Source: Muscardinus avellanarius (Eukaryota > Chordata > Mammalia > Rodentia > Gliridae). Taken from it: a stretch of 64,000 nt of DNA. The stretch lies in assembly GCA_963383645.1 (NCBI GenBank), contig OY726561.1:136858904-136922903 (forward strand), read 5' to 3'. The translations under genes were made by a program, and so were the position numbers. Below, one piece after another: positions 51,170-61,598 of this stretch (its first letter is position 1; each line of letters starts with the position of its first letter). A model generated the notes under the pieces. The model was not told the origin of the DNA. It ran no database searches and saw only the letters and a list, made by a program, of their open reading frames with translations.

Positions 51170-51425
51170 TTGTCTGTTTGTTTCTATGGCAGTGGGGACT
51201 GAGCCCAGAGGCATTCTACCGCTGAGATACACCCCAGTAGAGACTGAACCCAGAGGCATTCTACCGCTGAGATACACCCCTAGCCCTATTTTGCTTTTTT
51301 TTTTTATTGAAACAGGGTATCACCAACTTCTTGAAAGCTTTACTGAATTACTGAAGCTGATCTTGAACCTGTGATCTTCCTGTCTCAGCCTCCCAAGTGC
51401 TGGGATTACAGTACCAGGCCCAGCT
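51170..51425 (-). mobile_element. B1-dID SINE, antisense, with duplicated ID segment
   Basis: The ID half contains a 42-base tandem repeat: AGGCATTCTACCGCTGAGAT occurs at 51208 and 51252. Then an ordinary B1 half to ACAGTACCAGGCCCAGC. Confidence 0.9.
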
Positions 51426-51799
51426 ACGCTGAACTTTTAACTGTTATAGAGCATCCCCTTCAGTAACTGTGTACTTTTAAAAAGCAAGCCCTCCCTCCCT
51501 CTATGGGCTCTGAAGTTTATCTCACTCCTAATTCTAACAAATAATGCTGCAAGGTGCCTCCCCTTTATAAAAAGGCACAGAGGCAGGCCCAAGAAACATG
51601 TCTGAGTTCACAAGTAGGGAAAGAGAAATCAACTTAGGATGGGCAGATGGAAACACAGAATTGGGAGACAGAACACATTGTTCAAAGAGTGACAGATACA
51701 GCAATCCTTTTTTTGGTACCATCTGAAAACTTCTTGGCGATTTGCTTCACCTGTGAATTAAAATTCTAAAGAGAAAAGAGTTTTCTTTCTTTTTCTTTT
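51426..51799. other. Unassigned sequence
   Basis: No recognised repeat; a minus-strand frame 51534-51722 has no family likeness. Confidence 0.3.
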
Positions 51800-51877
51800 T
51801 TTTTCTTCCTGAAGTGCTGGGGATTAAACTCGGGGCCCTACACATATTTTTTCCACTGAACTACATCCCCAGTCCCT
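51800..51877 (-). mobile_element. Free ID SINE, antisense, different type
   Basis: GTGCTGGGGATTAAACTCGG, GGCCCTACACAT, CACTGAACTACATCCCCAGT. This keeps the classical rodent ID sequence (complement of GGGGATGTAGTTCAGTGG) and differs from the dimer right halves around it. Confidence 0.8.
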
Positions 51878-51879
51878 TC

Positions 51880-52092
51880 TTTTTTTTTTTTTTTTGTGGT
51901 CCTGCAGATCGAACCCAGAGGCATTCTACCTCTGAGCTACACCCCTGAACCGATTTTATTGTTCATTTTGAAACAGGGTCTCACTCAGTCGCAAAGGGCA
52001 TCACTAAGTTGCTGAGGCTGGCCGCGAACCTGCAATCCTCCTGTCTCAGCCTCCTGAGCACTGAGATTATGGGGTGTACATCACATACTCGG
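51880..52092 (-). mobile_element. B1-dID SINE, antisense
   Basis: T run, GTGGTCCTGCAGATCGAACC to GTACATCACATACTCGGC. Confidence 0.92.
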
Positions 52093-52122
52093 CTCTCGGC
52101 CCTTTTAAAAAATGTTTTTCTT

Positions 52123-52326
52123 AGCCGGGCGTGGTGGCGCACGCTTGTAATCCCCGCGCTTGGGAGGCTGAGACATGAGGATCACACAGGTTCGAAGCTA
52201 GCCTCAGCTACTTAGTGAGGCTCTCAGCAACTTAATGAGACCCTGTTTCCAAATAAAATATAAAAAACGTCTGGGAGTATAGCCCGGAGGTAGAAAGCCT
52301 CTGGGTTCCACCCCTAGTACCACCAA
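52123..52326 (+). mobile_element. B1-dID SINE
   Basis: AGCCGGGCGTGGTGGCGCAC to TTCCACCCCTAGTACCACC, with (AAAT)n tail. Confidence 0.95.
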
Positions 52327-52361
52327 GAAAATAAAAAAAATAAATAAAAAATAAAAATGTT

Positions 52362-52476
52362 TTTCTTTAAATTTTGAAATGGTGTCTAAGTTTCATGGCT
52401 GGACTCAAACTTGTGATCCTCCTGCCTCAGCCTCCCAAGTCACTGGGATTACACTGTGTGCCGTCTCACTCAGCCT
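52362..52476 (-). mobile_element. B1-type SINE half, antisense
   Basis: AAATTTTGAAATGGTGTCTA to GTGTGCCGTCTCACTCAGC. Confidence 0.82.
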
Positions 52477-52813
52477 CATGAAAGTTTTCTGAGCATGTCA
52501 GAGATGAAGAGGTTATCCACAGATGTAGAAGCAAGGTGATTGTGTGAGACTTGGATGCGTGATGTGGTACGTAGAAGACTGCAGGACTGCGACCCAAATC
52601 TCTGGAGCCCAACAGGGAGCCTGTGTAGCTTTAATTACCACCAGGAGAGCCCACGGAGGACTCTTCTCACCCCGGGACAGCACCTCTGATTTATTTTCAC
52701 TTGATAATACTTTATTTTCCCCATGGGAATTTTATACAGCTTTTGAGATTATTCTTAGGCACTTCATATTTTGAATGATGCAAATTATACTTCCTCGCAA
52801 AACCTTTTTCTTT

Positions 52814-52815
<2 letters not shown>
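52477..52815. other. Unassigned sequence
   Basis: No recognised repeat. Confidence 0.3.

Positions 52816-52856
<41 letters not shown>
52816..52856. repeat. (TA)n microsatellite
   Basis: About 20 TA units at the tail side of an antisense L1 end. Confidence 0.97.
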
Positions 52857-52862
<6 letters not shown>

Positions 52863-52869
52863 AATATTT

Positions 52870-53005
52870 TTCCTTTTTTGCTTTTTATATATTGTTATTG
52901 GTGCATTCTAGTCTCATACCACAAGGCAGTTCAGGATGACCGGGTCATATGTGCACGCAGCGTGCTTCTTATTTGCCTAATTACTTCCTTACTTTGGAGA
53001 AAGAT
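52870..53005 (-). mobile_element. L1 3' terminus, antisense
   Basis: TTATTGGTGCATTCTAGTCT, then CACAAGGCAGTTCAGGATGA, ending in the C-poor part; short. Confidence 0.65.
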
Positions 53006-53744
53006 GGCTCAAGACGGTTTGGCAGAGAAAACTCAGCTAAATCCCAGGATTGAAATTTCCTGAAAATATCCTTCCTCCATTATATATCTTTTCGGATAAC
53101 CCATTCATTAAGTGGTGGTACCGTCAGCCCCCTACACCAAGACTTAAGAAGAGAAGGAGCTAGAGTGTTGAACAAACCATCCGTCTACTTGATAGAGAAG
53201 ATAATCGAAGCCGAGGGAGGGCAGGAGACGCGGGCAGCCTCACAGAGCTGGCAACGGGCAGAGCCAGGGCCAGGAACAGAGACGCCAAGGACCAGCCCTC
53301 TGCTGCTCGCTCCGGTTGTACTCTTCATCCCCACCCAGAGCGCTGGCTGCTCTCCTGCTTCTGCCCGGAGGAGCCCGCCCTGCTCACTACATTCCTGACC
53401 ACACAACACGACACTCTTTGTTCAAACACAACAGTACGTGCCATCAGTATATACAGAGAGACCTTCAGTCAGTCGCGGTTGTTCCCTACTGGCTGCTGCT
53501 TCCTTCATTTGATTCCAGTGCCATGTCTTTGTGTACCCACGAGGCACAGCTGCACGGCAAGGCCATACCCCCATCTCCCTTCACTAAAGTTATTCATTTT
53601 CCATGCGAATTTTAGTGGAATGGCCGGGTGGCCGGGTGCTAGCTTTAAGTTCCCCTTTTGGTCGGTGACATTTAAATATGTGAATCCTCTGACTCATGGT
53701 CTCTCTTCTTTGGCCCTGGCTGTTGAAAAATTATTTCATTCATG
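53006..53744. other. Mostly unassigned; possible MIR at 53195-53300
   Basis: GATAATCGAAGCCGAGGGAG, CCTCACAGAGCTGGCAACGG, GCAGAGCCAGGGCC loosely follow MIR. The rest is unique. Confidence 0.4.
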
Positions 53745-53991
53745 ATGGTAATTATATTGTTGATGACTTTGGGAGATTGTAAAATTGGCTACAGCTCTTC
53801 CCTTCAAGAGGGGTTATGTCTCTTGCAATGTGACTTTGGGGCTCTTCCCATCAAAAGGTAAAGCTCTCTCCACGCTCTGACCCGAGGCTTGCCCACGACT
53901 TGCTTTTGCTTTGGCCAATCACATATGCTGACTCTGAGGGTGGACCGCAAGAGGTCTTGTGTATTTCTGTGTGTTCTTTTGGATGCCTGCT
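53745..53991 (+). mobile_element. MLT1-like MaLR LTR fragment, sense
   Basis: GGCTACAGCTCTTCCCTTCA, then TTGCCCACGACTTGCTTTTG and CTTTGGCCAATCACATATG follow the MLT1 plan. Old. Confidence 0.55.
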
Positions 53992-54154
53992 GGGTTTAGG
54001 TAGCTTTCTGACACTGTGACAAAATAACTGAGAGTCAACTTATAAGAAGGAAAGGTTTACTTTGGTTCAAAGATTCAGAGATTTTAGTCTGTGGTTCCTC
54101 AGCACTATCACTTTGGGCCTGGGGTGACACAAAGATCATATCAGGAGGGCAAAG

Positions 54155-54155
<1 letters not shown>
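53992..54155 (-). mobile_element. MaLR-type LTR, antisense, outer first piece
   Basis: TAGGTAGCTTTCTGACACTG, GGAAAGGTTTACTTTGGTTC, ATTTTAGTCTGTGGTTCC is the antisense tail end of the family (compare 8388 onward). It breaks off at a GA-rich tract; the antisense head lies at 54758-54944. Confidence 0.75.
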
Positions 54156-54189
<34 letters not shown>

Positions 54190-54390
54190 AAAAAGAAGAA
54201 GAAGGAGGAAGAGGAGGAGGAGGAGGAGGAGAATAAGAAGAAGAAGGAGGAGGAGGAGGAGGAGGAGGAGGAGAAGAGGAGGAGGAGGAGGAGAAGAAGA
54301 GGAAGAGGAGGAGGAGGAGAAGAAGAGGAAGAGGAGGAGGAGGAGAAGAAGAGGAAGAGAAGGAGAAGGAGGAGAAGAAGAGGAGACAAA
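54156..54390. repeat. Polypurine GA/GGA-rich tract, about 235 bp
   Basis: (GA)n then (GGA)n, (GAA)n and (GAGGAA)n with not one pyrimidine except a few T. ORFs on both strands here are artefacts. Confidence 0.97.
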
Positions 54391-54401
54391 TTGGTCTGAA
54401 C

Positions 54402-54757
54402 TGGGGTTATGATATACAGTGTCCCCTGAAGAGCTCAATGTGTAAACCTATTGTAATGAATTGACTGGGTGGTAACCTATGCAGGCAGGTAGGGTGTGGC
54501 TGGGCTGTGGCCTTAGGAACTGTGCTTGTGTTTCTGAACTCTCTTGCTTGCTGGCCCTCTTTTGCCTCCCACCTCCATGATGTGAAAGCAGAGCTCACAC
54601 TCTCTCCCTTTCTCTGCTTCCCGCCACCGTGCTCTGAGCTCTGCAGATGTAACCTGGCCTAATGTGCACTGAACCCCAAATCTCAAAAAACTGTGAGCAA
54701 ATCCATTTTTCTTCCTCTAAGTTGCATGGACAGTCGTTATAGATAACAGCAATGAGA
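54402..54757 (+). mobile_element. MaLR-type LTR, sense, nested
   Basis: TTATGATATACAGTGTCCCC, TGAAGAGCTCAATGTGTAAA, middle CTCCATGATGTGAAAGCAGA and end CTCTAAGTTGCATGGACAG. About 355 bases, the same family as 690-985. It lies inside the antisense LTR pieces. Confidence 0.8.
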
Positions 54758-54944
54758 CTGTTGAAGGAGACACCAGGGGACCCAATACACCCTGGAAGGG
54801 TATGTCCACAGGGGCTTTCTTCCTCCAATGAGGCCTTATCTCTGGAAGTTCCCAGCACTTCCTAACAGTGCCACCAGCAGGGTGCCAAGTGGTCCACACA
54901 TGAGCTCTTGGGGGACATTTAAGATCCAAACCATAACACCTGCT
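54758..54944 (-). mobile_element. MaLR-type LTR, antisense, outer second piece
   Basis: Ends ACATTTAAGATCCAAACCAT, AACA, the complement of the TGTTATGGTTTGGAT start typical of MaLR LTRs, with CACATGAGCTCTTGGGGGAC before it. Confidence 0.85.
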
Positions 54945-56146
54945 CAGCCCCCCTGTGACCAAGCCTAAGCTGGCCTGCTGGGGCATGCAGGCTGTGTGGG
55001 TCAGAGATGAACAGACCCAGATGAGGCTTTCGCAGACCAGCCCTTGCTTCAACCCAGTTGGCAGCTGAGCTCGGCCCAAATCTGAAGGCCCACTCAGACC
55101 GCTGACCTCTAGGACTGTGAGCCAGGTAAACGACAACTGTTCAAAGCCTCCAAGTTTTGAGTGTTTGTTTTGCTGCTGAAGCTAGTTGACAATGACCCCC
55201 CTTAGACCTGTCCGCAGGCATGTTATTAAAAATGGGCCCTCCCAAAACAAAGAGACTATTATGTTCCCACTTTGTTTAGAACAAAAATTATTTTCTGGAA
55301 GGGGATGGGGAAATGGGAAAGGTTGATGAACATCTGACTTCCACTTTCCCCCTGCATTCAGCCCATCCCAAACCTTCACAGCCTGTGATTAAGGCAATAA
55401 ATAGAAATGTACAGGAGATGGGGCTGACATTAGTCAATACGAGGATAGTAAGACAAGAAACGGGAAATTCTCTCCTTGCAAGAGATTGTATAAAATATAT
55501 ACTAGGAAAATCATCTAGAGACAGGGTGAAAACCTGTAATTTTTCAGCATCTTGGCGTCCCTGATTTTTGCCGCACTGTAACTTTGCCACTGTCTTAGGA
55601 TGCTACCCTGAGCTGCCGCAATTCTTTCAGGCAGGTAGCATCTCACCCCTTCTTGATCCACGCTTTACCAGGGAGTGGCGACCAGATCACTTGACTAGTT
55701 TAATGAGGGCTATTGTGAGTCCTTCAGATGCCCTAAACACCAACTTTTAGGGGTTTCTTCCATGCTATATTTAGCTTTGAAATATGCCCATAGCCCATGA
55801 TTTGATATAATTTGTATATTTATATGGATATATGTATAACTTTAAGGGTCAAATTGCCTTTGACCCATTGATATAATGCTATACTCTAAAGCCAGCCAAT
55901 TACTATAACATTTATTATTATTATATTTACTTTGCAGTTCCCTTTTAGTATTTTGGGGTCAACCATTTTGTTGTTATTATTCAGGTCTGAAACATTTTCA
56001 AAAGTCAGAAGAGCTCGAAGGTTCTCTGCCTTTATGTATCTAATAGAAGAATCATTCTGTTTGAGTCAGTCGACCAACAGGCACATTGAAGAGGTCTCTG
56101 TAGCACTGTGTTGAAAGGGTTCATCAAAGTCATTTGGTTGGCAGCC
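54945..56146. other. Unassigned unique sequence, in part possible conserved non-coding DNA
   Basis: About 1.2 kb with no recognised repeat. 55380-56120 is AT rich with TATTTATATGGATATATG and (TTA)n. No exon evident. Confidence 0.35.
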
Positions 56147-56205
56147 ATTTTACTGGGCCCAGGCACTGAGTTTGGGGCTGGAGATACAGCTAAAGGCTCC
56201 TCAGC
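56147..56205 (+). mobile_element. Possible MIR fragment
   Basis: GGGCCCAGGCACTGAGTTTG, GGGCTGGAGATACAGC resembles the MIR segment GTGCCAGGCACTG..GCTGGGGATACA. Confidence 0.4.
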
Positions 56206-56216
56206 TTCCATTCTCT

Positions 56217-56247
56217 AGGGTAGATACCAAACTAATGCATGCATATC
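56217..56247 (+). mobile_element. L1 3' end, first piece, split by a solo LTR
   Basis: TAGATACCAAACTAATGCAT corresponds to 43055-43075 of the better L1 copy. It continues at 56698. Confidence 0.85.
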
Positions 56248-56697
56248 TGATGGGGTGTGTCTATACAGCGCCTAAGGAGATTCGGCCTGAGCGGCCTACG
56301 GCCTAAGGCAAAACTTTAAGTAAAGTGATTCAGCAAAAAAGGGGCAAAGATGGCGTCTGGAGGAAGCTAGGAAGGCGTGGTTTCCCCATTCATTATGGGT
56401 GGGGAGACTGAGCGGTTTTTCTCTTTCTACCTTTAAAGGAGCTTCCTGCACACATGAATGGCTCATGTACTGGCCTGGGATTGGCTGTAAACTACGTGCT
56501 AGTGATCTTTATCCTGGATAGGCTAGGCTATTTCTCATGGAAATTCCCCTCGTGGCTTGGTGCTATATAAAGGACTGCTTGGAGAGAAATAAATGAGATC
56601 TCGCTTGACTTGACTCCCGGCTCGTGGGTTTGTGTTCGAGTCGTCGGTACTCATCATCTCTCCAAGCCCCGCCAGCTGTAGGGCTGGATTCCCGACA
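56248..56697 (+). mobile_element. Solo LTR of an endogenous retrovirus, 450 bp
   Basis: Starts TGATGGGG and ends TCCCGACA: TG..CA ends with an imperfect inverted repeat. TATATAAAG at 56565-56572 is followed 15 bases later by AATAAA (56588-56593), a short distance that recalls class II (ERVK/beta-type) LTRs. The 6-base duplication CATATC (56242-56247) and CGTATC (56698-56703) differs at one CpG-prone base; a 6-bp duplication also fits class II. Removing the LTR and one repeat restores the L1 order. No internal viral region, so it arose by recombination between two LTRs. Orientation follows from TATA and AATAAA. Confidence 0.9.
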
Positions 56698-57218
56698 CGT
56701 ATCTATGTTCATAGCTGCACAATTCACAATTGCTAAACTATGGGACCAGCCAAGATATCCGTCAACAATGAATGGATTACAAAACTGTGGGATATGTACA
56801 CAATGGAATTCTACTCAGCTATAAAGAAGAACAAAATTACTTCATTTACAGAAAAATAGATGGAACTGGAGAACATTATGCAAAGTGAGATTAGTCACAA
56901 AAAGTGAAAAATCAGATGTTCTCTCTACTATGGGGAAACTAAGGAGAGAAAGGGTCAAAGAAGAACTATAGATAAAAAAGAACAAACTCCATGTGAGCAA
57001 ATAAGGCGACCTAACTGAGGGGGATGGGAGGGGGAGAGGGAAACTCCCTAATGCACATGATGTCCATTCACAAACATGTCAAAGTCAATCACTAAGCCAA
57101 ATATGAGAAGGAGGGAGGGGGAGGGAAGGGGGGGAATTGGGGAAGTGCTAAATGAGTGCTGTGTGCATGTGTGCCTCCACCACCTTGTACCCCATTGAGA
57201 TGTATGACAACAGTGCAC
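56698..57218 (+). mobile_element. L1 3' end, second piece
   Basis: TATGTTCATAGCTGCACAAT, ATGAATGGATTACAAAACTG, a G-rich 3'UTR (GGGAGGGGGAGGGAAGGGGG) and ATGTATGACAACAGTGCACT. The frame is broken, so it is an ORF2 remnant only. Confidence 0.92.
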
Positions 57219-57834
57219 TAATAATCATCTTAGCATCTGCTCTTGAGGGCTCTGGCTCAAAAGAGAGAGAATGGATGCAAGGAACTGGCAAGCCTGGGGC
57301 CACCCGAGGGCTCTTCCTTTCATCTGTCTCAGGGTGGACTTGGGGGTCACATGGCTCTTTACAACTCTGCCCCTTTGGCAGCAAAGGAACACGGGACTGA
57401 CTGTCCTCAGTCCTCCTCGCAGCTGACCTTGGGTAGGTCCTTCACGTCCCTCCCTGTCGGTAGCAGCCATGAGCTCACAATGGACAGTGGTCTCTGGGCC
57501 AAAGGCAGGGCTTAGGAGTAAGAGGTGTTCCCAAACTCACAGCTGAGCTAGTTGGGAAGCATGGGAGGCTTCTTCTATGTTCTCAGACCTTCTGTGTTGA
57601 GGCGGAAAGGCAGGGAGTGTGTTATCAATGTACCTTACATATGTGGCTGGTTTTCCAGACCTTCACAAGACACAGCTCATAGTCCAAGTAAGCACAGTAC
57701 TGGAAAACCAAACACCTGACACTTCCAGTCCTAGCACTTTCATTACTAGCAATCTCTATGCATCTATAGACCCAGTCCTAAGAAGACACCTAGGTCCTGG
57801 GAAGGTACCGTGTTAAGAACCAACTCAAGGGTGG
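57219..57834. other. Unassigned unique sequence
   Basis: No recognised repeat; frames on both strands without splice support. Confidence 0.35.
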
Positions 57835-57975
57835 CCAATCACCCCAGACCTCCTCAAGCTTCTCTGCACACCAATGCCCTGGAATGCTGTCAAAACGCAG
57901 GTTCTGATCCCGGGTCTGGGTGGGGCATGAGAACCGCCATTTCTAGTGATCCCTGGTGCAGCGACGCTGAGTTCC
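57835..57975 (+). mobile_element. MER5-like hAT fragment
   Basis: TCTCTGCACACCAATGCCC, GTCAAAACGCAGGTTCTGAT, GGGTCTGGGTGGGGCATGAG, AACCGCCATTTCTAGTGATC follow the MER5-type MITE order. Confidence 0.6.
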
Positions 57976-58064
57976 ACATTTAGCTAGGCTTGTGTTGCAT
58001 GGTCTTGCTGCCTACAGTTGACCTGGAACCTTCTTGTGCTCTATCCAAGAACACAGAAAATTAG

Positions 58065-58165
58065 TAAGACTGTTTTAAAACATAAAATAGACTAGAACTG
58101 GGGTGTGACTTGGAGGTAGAATGCCCTTAGGTTCAATCCCCAGTACCAAAAAAAAAAAAAAAAAA
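58065..58165 (+). mobile_element. B1-dID SINE, right half and tail
   Basis: TAGTAAGACTGTTTTAAAAC then CTGGGGTGTGACTTGGAGG, CAATCCCCAGTACC and an A run. The left half is almost gone. Confidence 0.85.
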
Positions 58166-58421
58166 AGAGGTAATTGACTGTAACCTCCATTTTTTTAGGT
58201 TAGAAAGCTGAGACTCAGTCAGCTTAAATAGCTAGAACCCTGCAGTACTTCTTGGAAAGGCTGATCAAGTCTGATGTGTGGGCTCTTACCATTAAGGTCA
58301 GCCGGAGACTGAAAGTCCCTGAAGACAGCCAGCTCTTGACCCGAGGAGGTAGGGGTCTCCACTCTCCTCTGTGGCTACCACTTGGGGACATCTGGTTTTG
58401 GAATGGTGTCTGGCTCCTCTA
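58166..58421. other. Unassigned sequence
   Basis: No recognised repeat. Confidence 0.3.
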
Positions 58422-58423
58422 TG

Positions 58424-58455
<32 letters not shown>

Positions 58456-58472
58456 CATGCATGTATGCATGT
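58422..58472. repeat. (ATGT)n microsatellite
   Basis: About 11 imperfect ATGT/ATGC units. Confidence 0.95.
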
Positions 58473-58658
58473 TTTGTGTTGGGGATTGAATCCTGGGGCA
58501 TTCTACCTCTGAGCTACACATCCAGCCTTTTTATTTTGAAACAAGGTCTTGCTAAGTTGTTGAGGGTCTCACTAAGTTGTTGAGGCTAGCTTTCAACCTG
58601 CAATCTTCCTGTCTAAGCTTCCCAAGGACTATTACAGGTCTGCATCACCACACCTGAC
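58473..58658 (-). mobile_element. B1-dID SINE, antisense
   Basis: GTGTTGGGGATTGAATCCTG to CTGCATCACCACACCTGAC. Confidence 0.9.

Positions 58659-58659
<1 letters not shown>

Positions 58660-58717
<58 letters not shown>
58660..58717. repeat. (CT)n microsatellite
   Basis: About 28 CT units between two antisense SINEs. Confidence 0.97.
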
Positions 58718-58721
<4 letters not shown>

Positions 58722-58723
58722 AC

Positions 58724-58902
58724 TATGGATTGAACCCAGGGGTGTTCTACCTCTGAGCTACACTCACAGCCTTATTTTAATTTTCATTTTAAAACAGGGT
58801 ATCATTAAGTTACCATACACTACTGGCTTTGAACCTGCCATCCTCCTATCTCAGCTTCCCAAGTACTGGTATTATAGGTGTGTACCACTATGCCTGGCTC
58901 TT
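58724..58902 (-). mobile_element. B1-dID SINE, antisense
   Basis: TATGGATTGAACCCAGGGGT to GTGTACCACTATGCCTGGC. Confidence 0.92.
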
Positions 58903-59284
58903 TTTTTAAATTAAACAAATTATTTAAAAAAAATTATGAGGATAGTCCAGTGAGCTTCTACACCCTTTCTACAGGTTTACCAGTAATTAACTTTTACCAT
59001 GTTTCTATGTGTGAGAGGACTATTTTTTTTCCTGAACCATTTGAAACCATTAAAAAAAATAACTTTTTCACTTAAGAACTAGGAACAAAGGCATTTTCTT
59101 ATGTAACCATGGTACAATTATGATCAGAAATTTTAACAACGATAAAACTACTGGCTAATAAATAATGTATAGGGGAATTTTACCAGTTGTCTTAATAATC
59201 CCTTGCAGCAACTCATTTTCTGACTCAGGGTTCAAGTCAAGGCCACAGGGTACAGGGGCTTGTCATGCTCTGTGAGTCTGTTTA
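58903..59284. other. Unassigned AT-rich sequence
   Basis: A/T runs only; no recognised repeat. Confidence 0.3.
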
Positions 59285-59493
59285 TTATTGCTGTGCTGGG
59301 GATGGAACTCAGGGGCATCCTACCTCTGAGCTACACCCTCAGCCCTATTTTTTAATCCTTGATTTTGAAACAGGGCATCACTAAATTGCGGAGGATATCA
59401 CTATGCAGCCGAGGCTGGCTTTGAACCTGAGATCCTCCTGTCTCAGCCTCCCAAGCACTGGGCTTACAAGCGTGCACCCCCACGCCCGGCTGT
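59285..59493 (-). mobile_element. B1-dID SINE, antisense
   Basis: TTGCTGTGCTGGGGATGGAA to GTGCACCCCCACGCCCGGC. Confidence 0.94.
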
Positions 59494-60018
59494 GAGTCCC
59501 CTTTAACTTGGGACAGTTCCGCAGTCAGGCTGGCGTGGTTGACCCGGCACCTCACGTGTTGTAGCAGGGATGTCACTGAAGGGAACTTTGGTTTGGGATC
59601 CTGGTGGGTTCCATTGAACGAGTGGTCATAGCCGTCCCTTCCCTAGCCCAGCAGCAAAGCCCTCTGCTTCTGCTGACTCTCAGGCACGTCAACCCCGCTC
59701 TGCCAGGCGTGATGCTGTTCAGAGCCACTGAAGCCCACTTTGGGTGCAGATCTGGAGCCCCCCATCCCTGTACTTGCACGAGCCAGAGGGTTCTTAAAGG
59801 AGCACTTCCTCTTGGCACCTCTTGATTTCTGAGGCATTTGGGGGGGGGTCAAACTCTCAACAAAAGCCCATCGCGCCCCACCCCTCATCTAAGGAAACCC
59901 AAAGTTGTTCGAGGAGACTCAAAGTAGAGAATAACAAGCTCCCAAATCATGGGTGTCATGGTTGGTCTGTGACTTATGATCTGATGCGTTTCTGAAGGGA
60001 TTTAAGACAGTTAATTAA
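59494..60018. other. Unassigned unique sequence
   Basis: No recognised repeat; overlapping frames on both strands without exon borders. Confidence 0.35.
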
Positions 60019-60180
60019 TGCACGGTGTGTACACCTGTAGTCCTAACACCCGGGCAGCTGCAACAGATGGCAAGTTTGAGGCCAGGCTCCGTAATTTAGT
60101 GAGACCCTAAGCAACCTAGCAAGAGCCAGTTTCAAAATAAAAAGGGCTGGGGAGTGTAGCTTAGAGATAGAATGCCCTAA
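60019..60180 (+). mobile_element. B1-dID SINE, old
   Basis: GCACGGTGTGTACACCTGTA to TAGCTTAGAGATAGAATGCC, cut short. Confidence 0.82.
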
Positions 60181-60205
60181 AGACAATCTATTAAGAATGT
60201 CTGTT

Positions 60206-60418
60206 GGGCACGCTTGTAACCCCAGCATTCGGGAGACTGAGACAGGAGGATCATGGTTCGAGGACAGCCTCAGCTATTTAGTAAGGCCCTTTGCAACTCA
60301 GCGAGGCCCTGTTTCAAAATAAAGAATAAAAAATAGTGCTGGGGGTGTAGCGTGAATGTAGCTAGAATGCCCCTGGGTTCCATCCTAAGTACTGTTTAAA
60401 AAAAAAAAGGGGGGGGAA
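60206..60418 (+). mobile_element. B1-dID SINE with perfect target duplication
   Basis: Starts GGGCACGCTTGTAACCCCAG (5' truncated by about 12 bases), ends CATCCTAAGTACTG with an A/G-rich tail. AAGAATGTCTGTT flanks it at 60193-60205 and 60419-60431. Confidence 0.95.
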
Positions 60419-60431
60419 AAGAATGTCTGTT

Positions 60432-60965
60432 AGATTTGTCCTTGGCTCATTAACTATCCCCCCACAATGTTGCACACTCATGTGCAAATCACAAGCGTCA
60501 TGCTTCCGCGGTGCTTTGTCATTCTTCATTTTTTGGATTCTGGAATTCTAACACCCAGATTTCCATCGTCCTTTGCTCCAGGCTGATCTGTGACGCAGGA
60601 CGGGAGTCTTTGCTTTCAGCTCCTCAGCCGGCCCCACGGAGCTCCTTGTGATGGGCAGAGGTTGCTTTCATTAAGCCCAGGACACCCGGTCAAATTTGAC
60701 TTGAGCGTAAACTTCATCTGAAACTCAAATACTGGCGGGGGCAGATGGGACATACTTATCGTAAACACGCGTTTGCTATTTATCTGGAATCAAATGTTGA
60801 CAGCACATCCTGTATTTTATCAGGCAGTCCTCAATCTGGGTCCCACGGGTTGTCCTGTGGAAGCTGGCTATAGATACCTGTCTCTACTGAGATTCAAAAA
60901 GAGAGGCTTCACTCAACCACCATCCCATGTCCTTCCTAGCTACTGGGCAGTATCGATGCTGGGCC

Positions 60966-60969
<4 letters not shown>
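60432..60969. other. Unassigned unique sequence
   Basis: About 540 bases without recognised repeats; some CpG (CTTCCGCGGTGC, AAACACGCGTTTGC). No exon identified. Confidence 0.35.

Positions 60970-61005
<36 letters not shown>
60970..61005. repeat. (TG)n microsatellite
   Basis: About 18 TG units, with a further GTGTGT run to 61040 and a (GACA)n tail. Confidence 0.96.
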
Positions 61006-61012
<7 letters not shown>

Positions 61013-61077
61013 CGCATGTATGTGTGTAAAATGTGTGTGTGTTTGAGAGAGAAAGAGAGAGACAGATAGACAGACAG

Positions 61078-61260
61078 ACTGGGGACTGAACCCAGGAGCA
61101 TTCTATCTCTGAGCTACAGCCTCTGTCATTATTTTTTTAAACAGGCTCTCACTAGGTTGCTGGGAGTTTTGCTAAGTAGCTGAGGCTGGTTTTGAACCTG
61201 CGCTCCTCCTGTCTCAGCCTCCCAAGTACCAGGATTACAGGTGTGTACCACTACGCCTAT
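61078..61260 (-). mobile_element. B1-dID SINE, antisense
   Basis: GACTGGGGACTGAACCCAGG to GTGTACCACTACGCC. Confidence 0.92.
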
Positions 61261-61374
61261 CATGAGCAAGATTTTCACAAATAAGACATCTAAGTAAACC
61301 CGGAAGCTAAGCACACGTGGTTCTCATGGGGTGGCCCCAAAGTCCTTTATCTGCAATTTCAAACGGCAAAACCA

Positions 61375-61598
61375 TCAGCCGGGCATGGTGGCACACACTT
61401 GTAATTCTGAGAGGGTAATTACACGCTTATAATTCCTGGAGAGGCTGAGACAGGAGGAGCGCAGGTTTGTGCTATCCTCAGCAACTTAGTGAGGCCCTCT
61501 GTAACTTAGTGAAACCTGGTTTCAAAATAAAGAATAAAAAATAGGGGTAGGGTGTAGCTTGGAGGTAGAATGCCCCTGGGTTCTATCCCTGGTACAAA
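61375..61598 (+). mobile_element. B1-dID SINE with internal duplication
   Basis: CAGCCGGGCATGGTGGCACA; the segment ACACACTTGTAATTCTGAGAG is followed by a similar ACACGCTTATAATTCCTGGAGAG. The right half and a long A run follow. Confidence 0.9.

Noticed and set aside
54091..54438. Glu/Lys-rich and Leu/Ser-rich frames of up to 102 codons
   Set aside because: They come from the GA-rich simple repeat.
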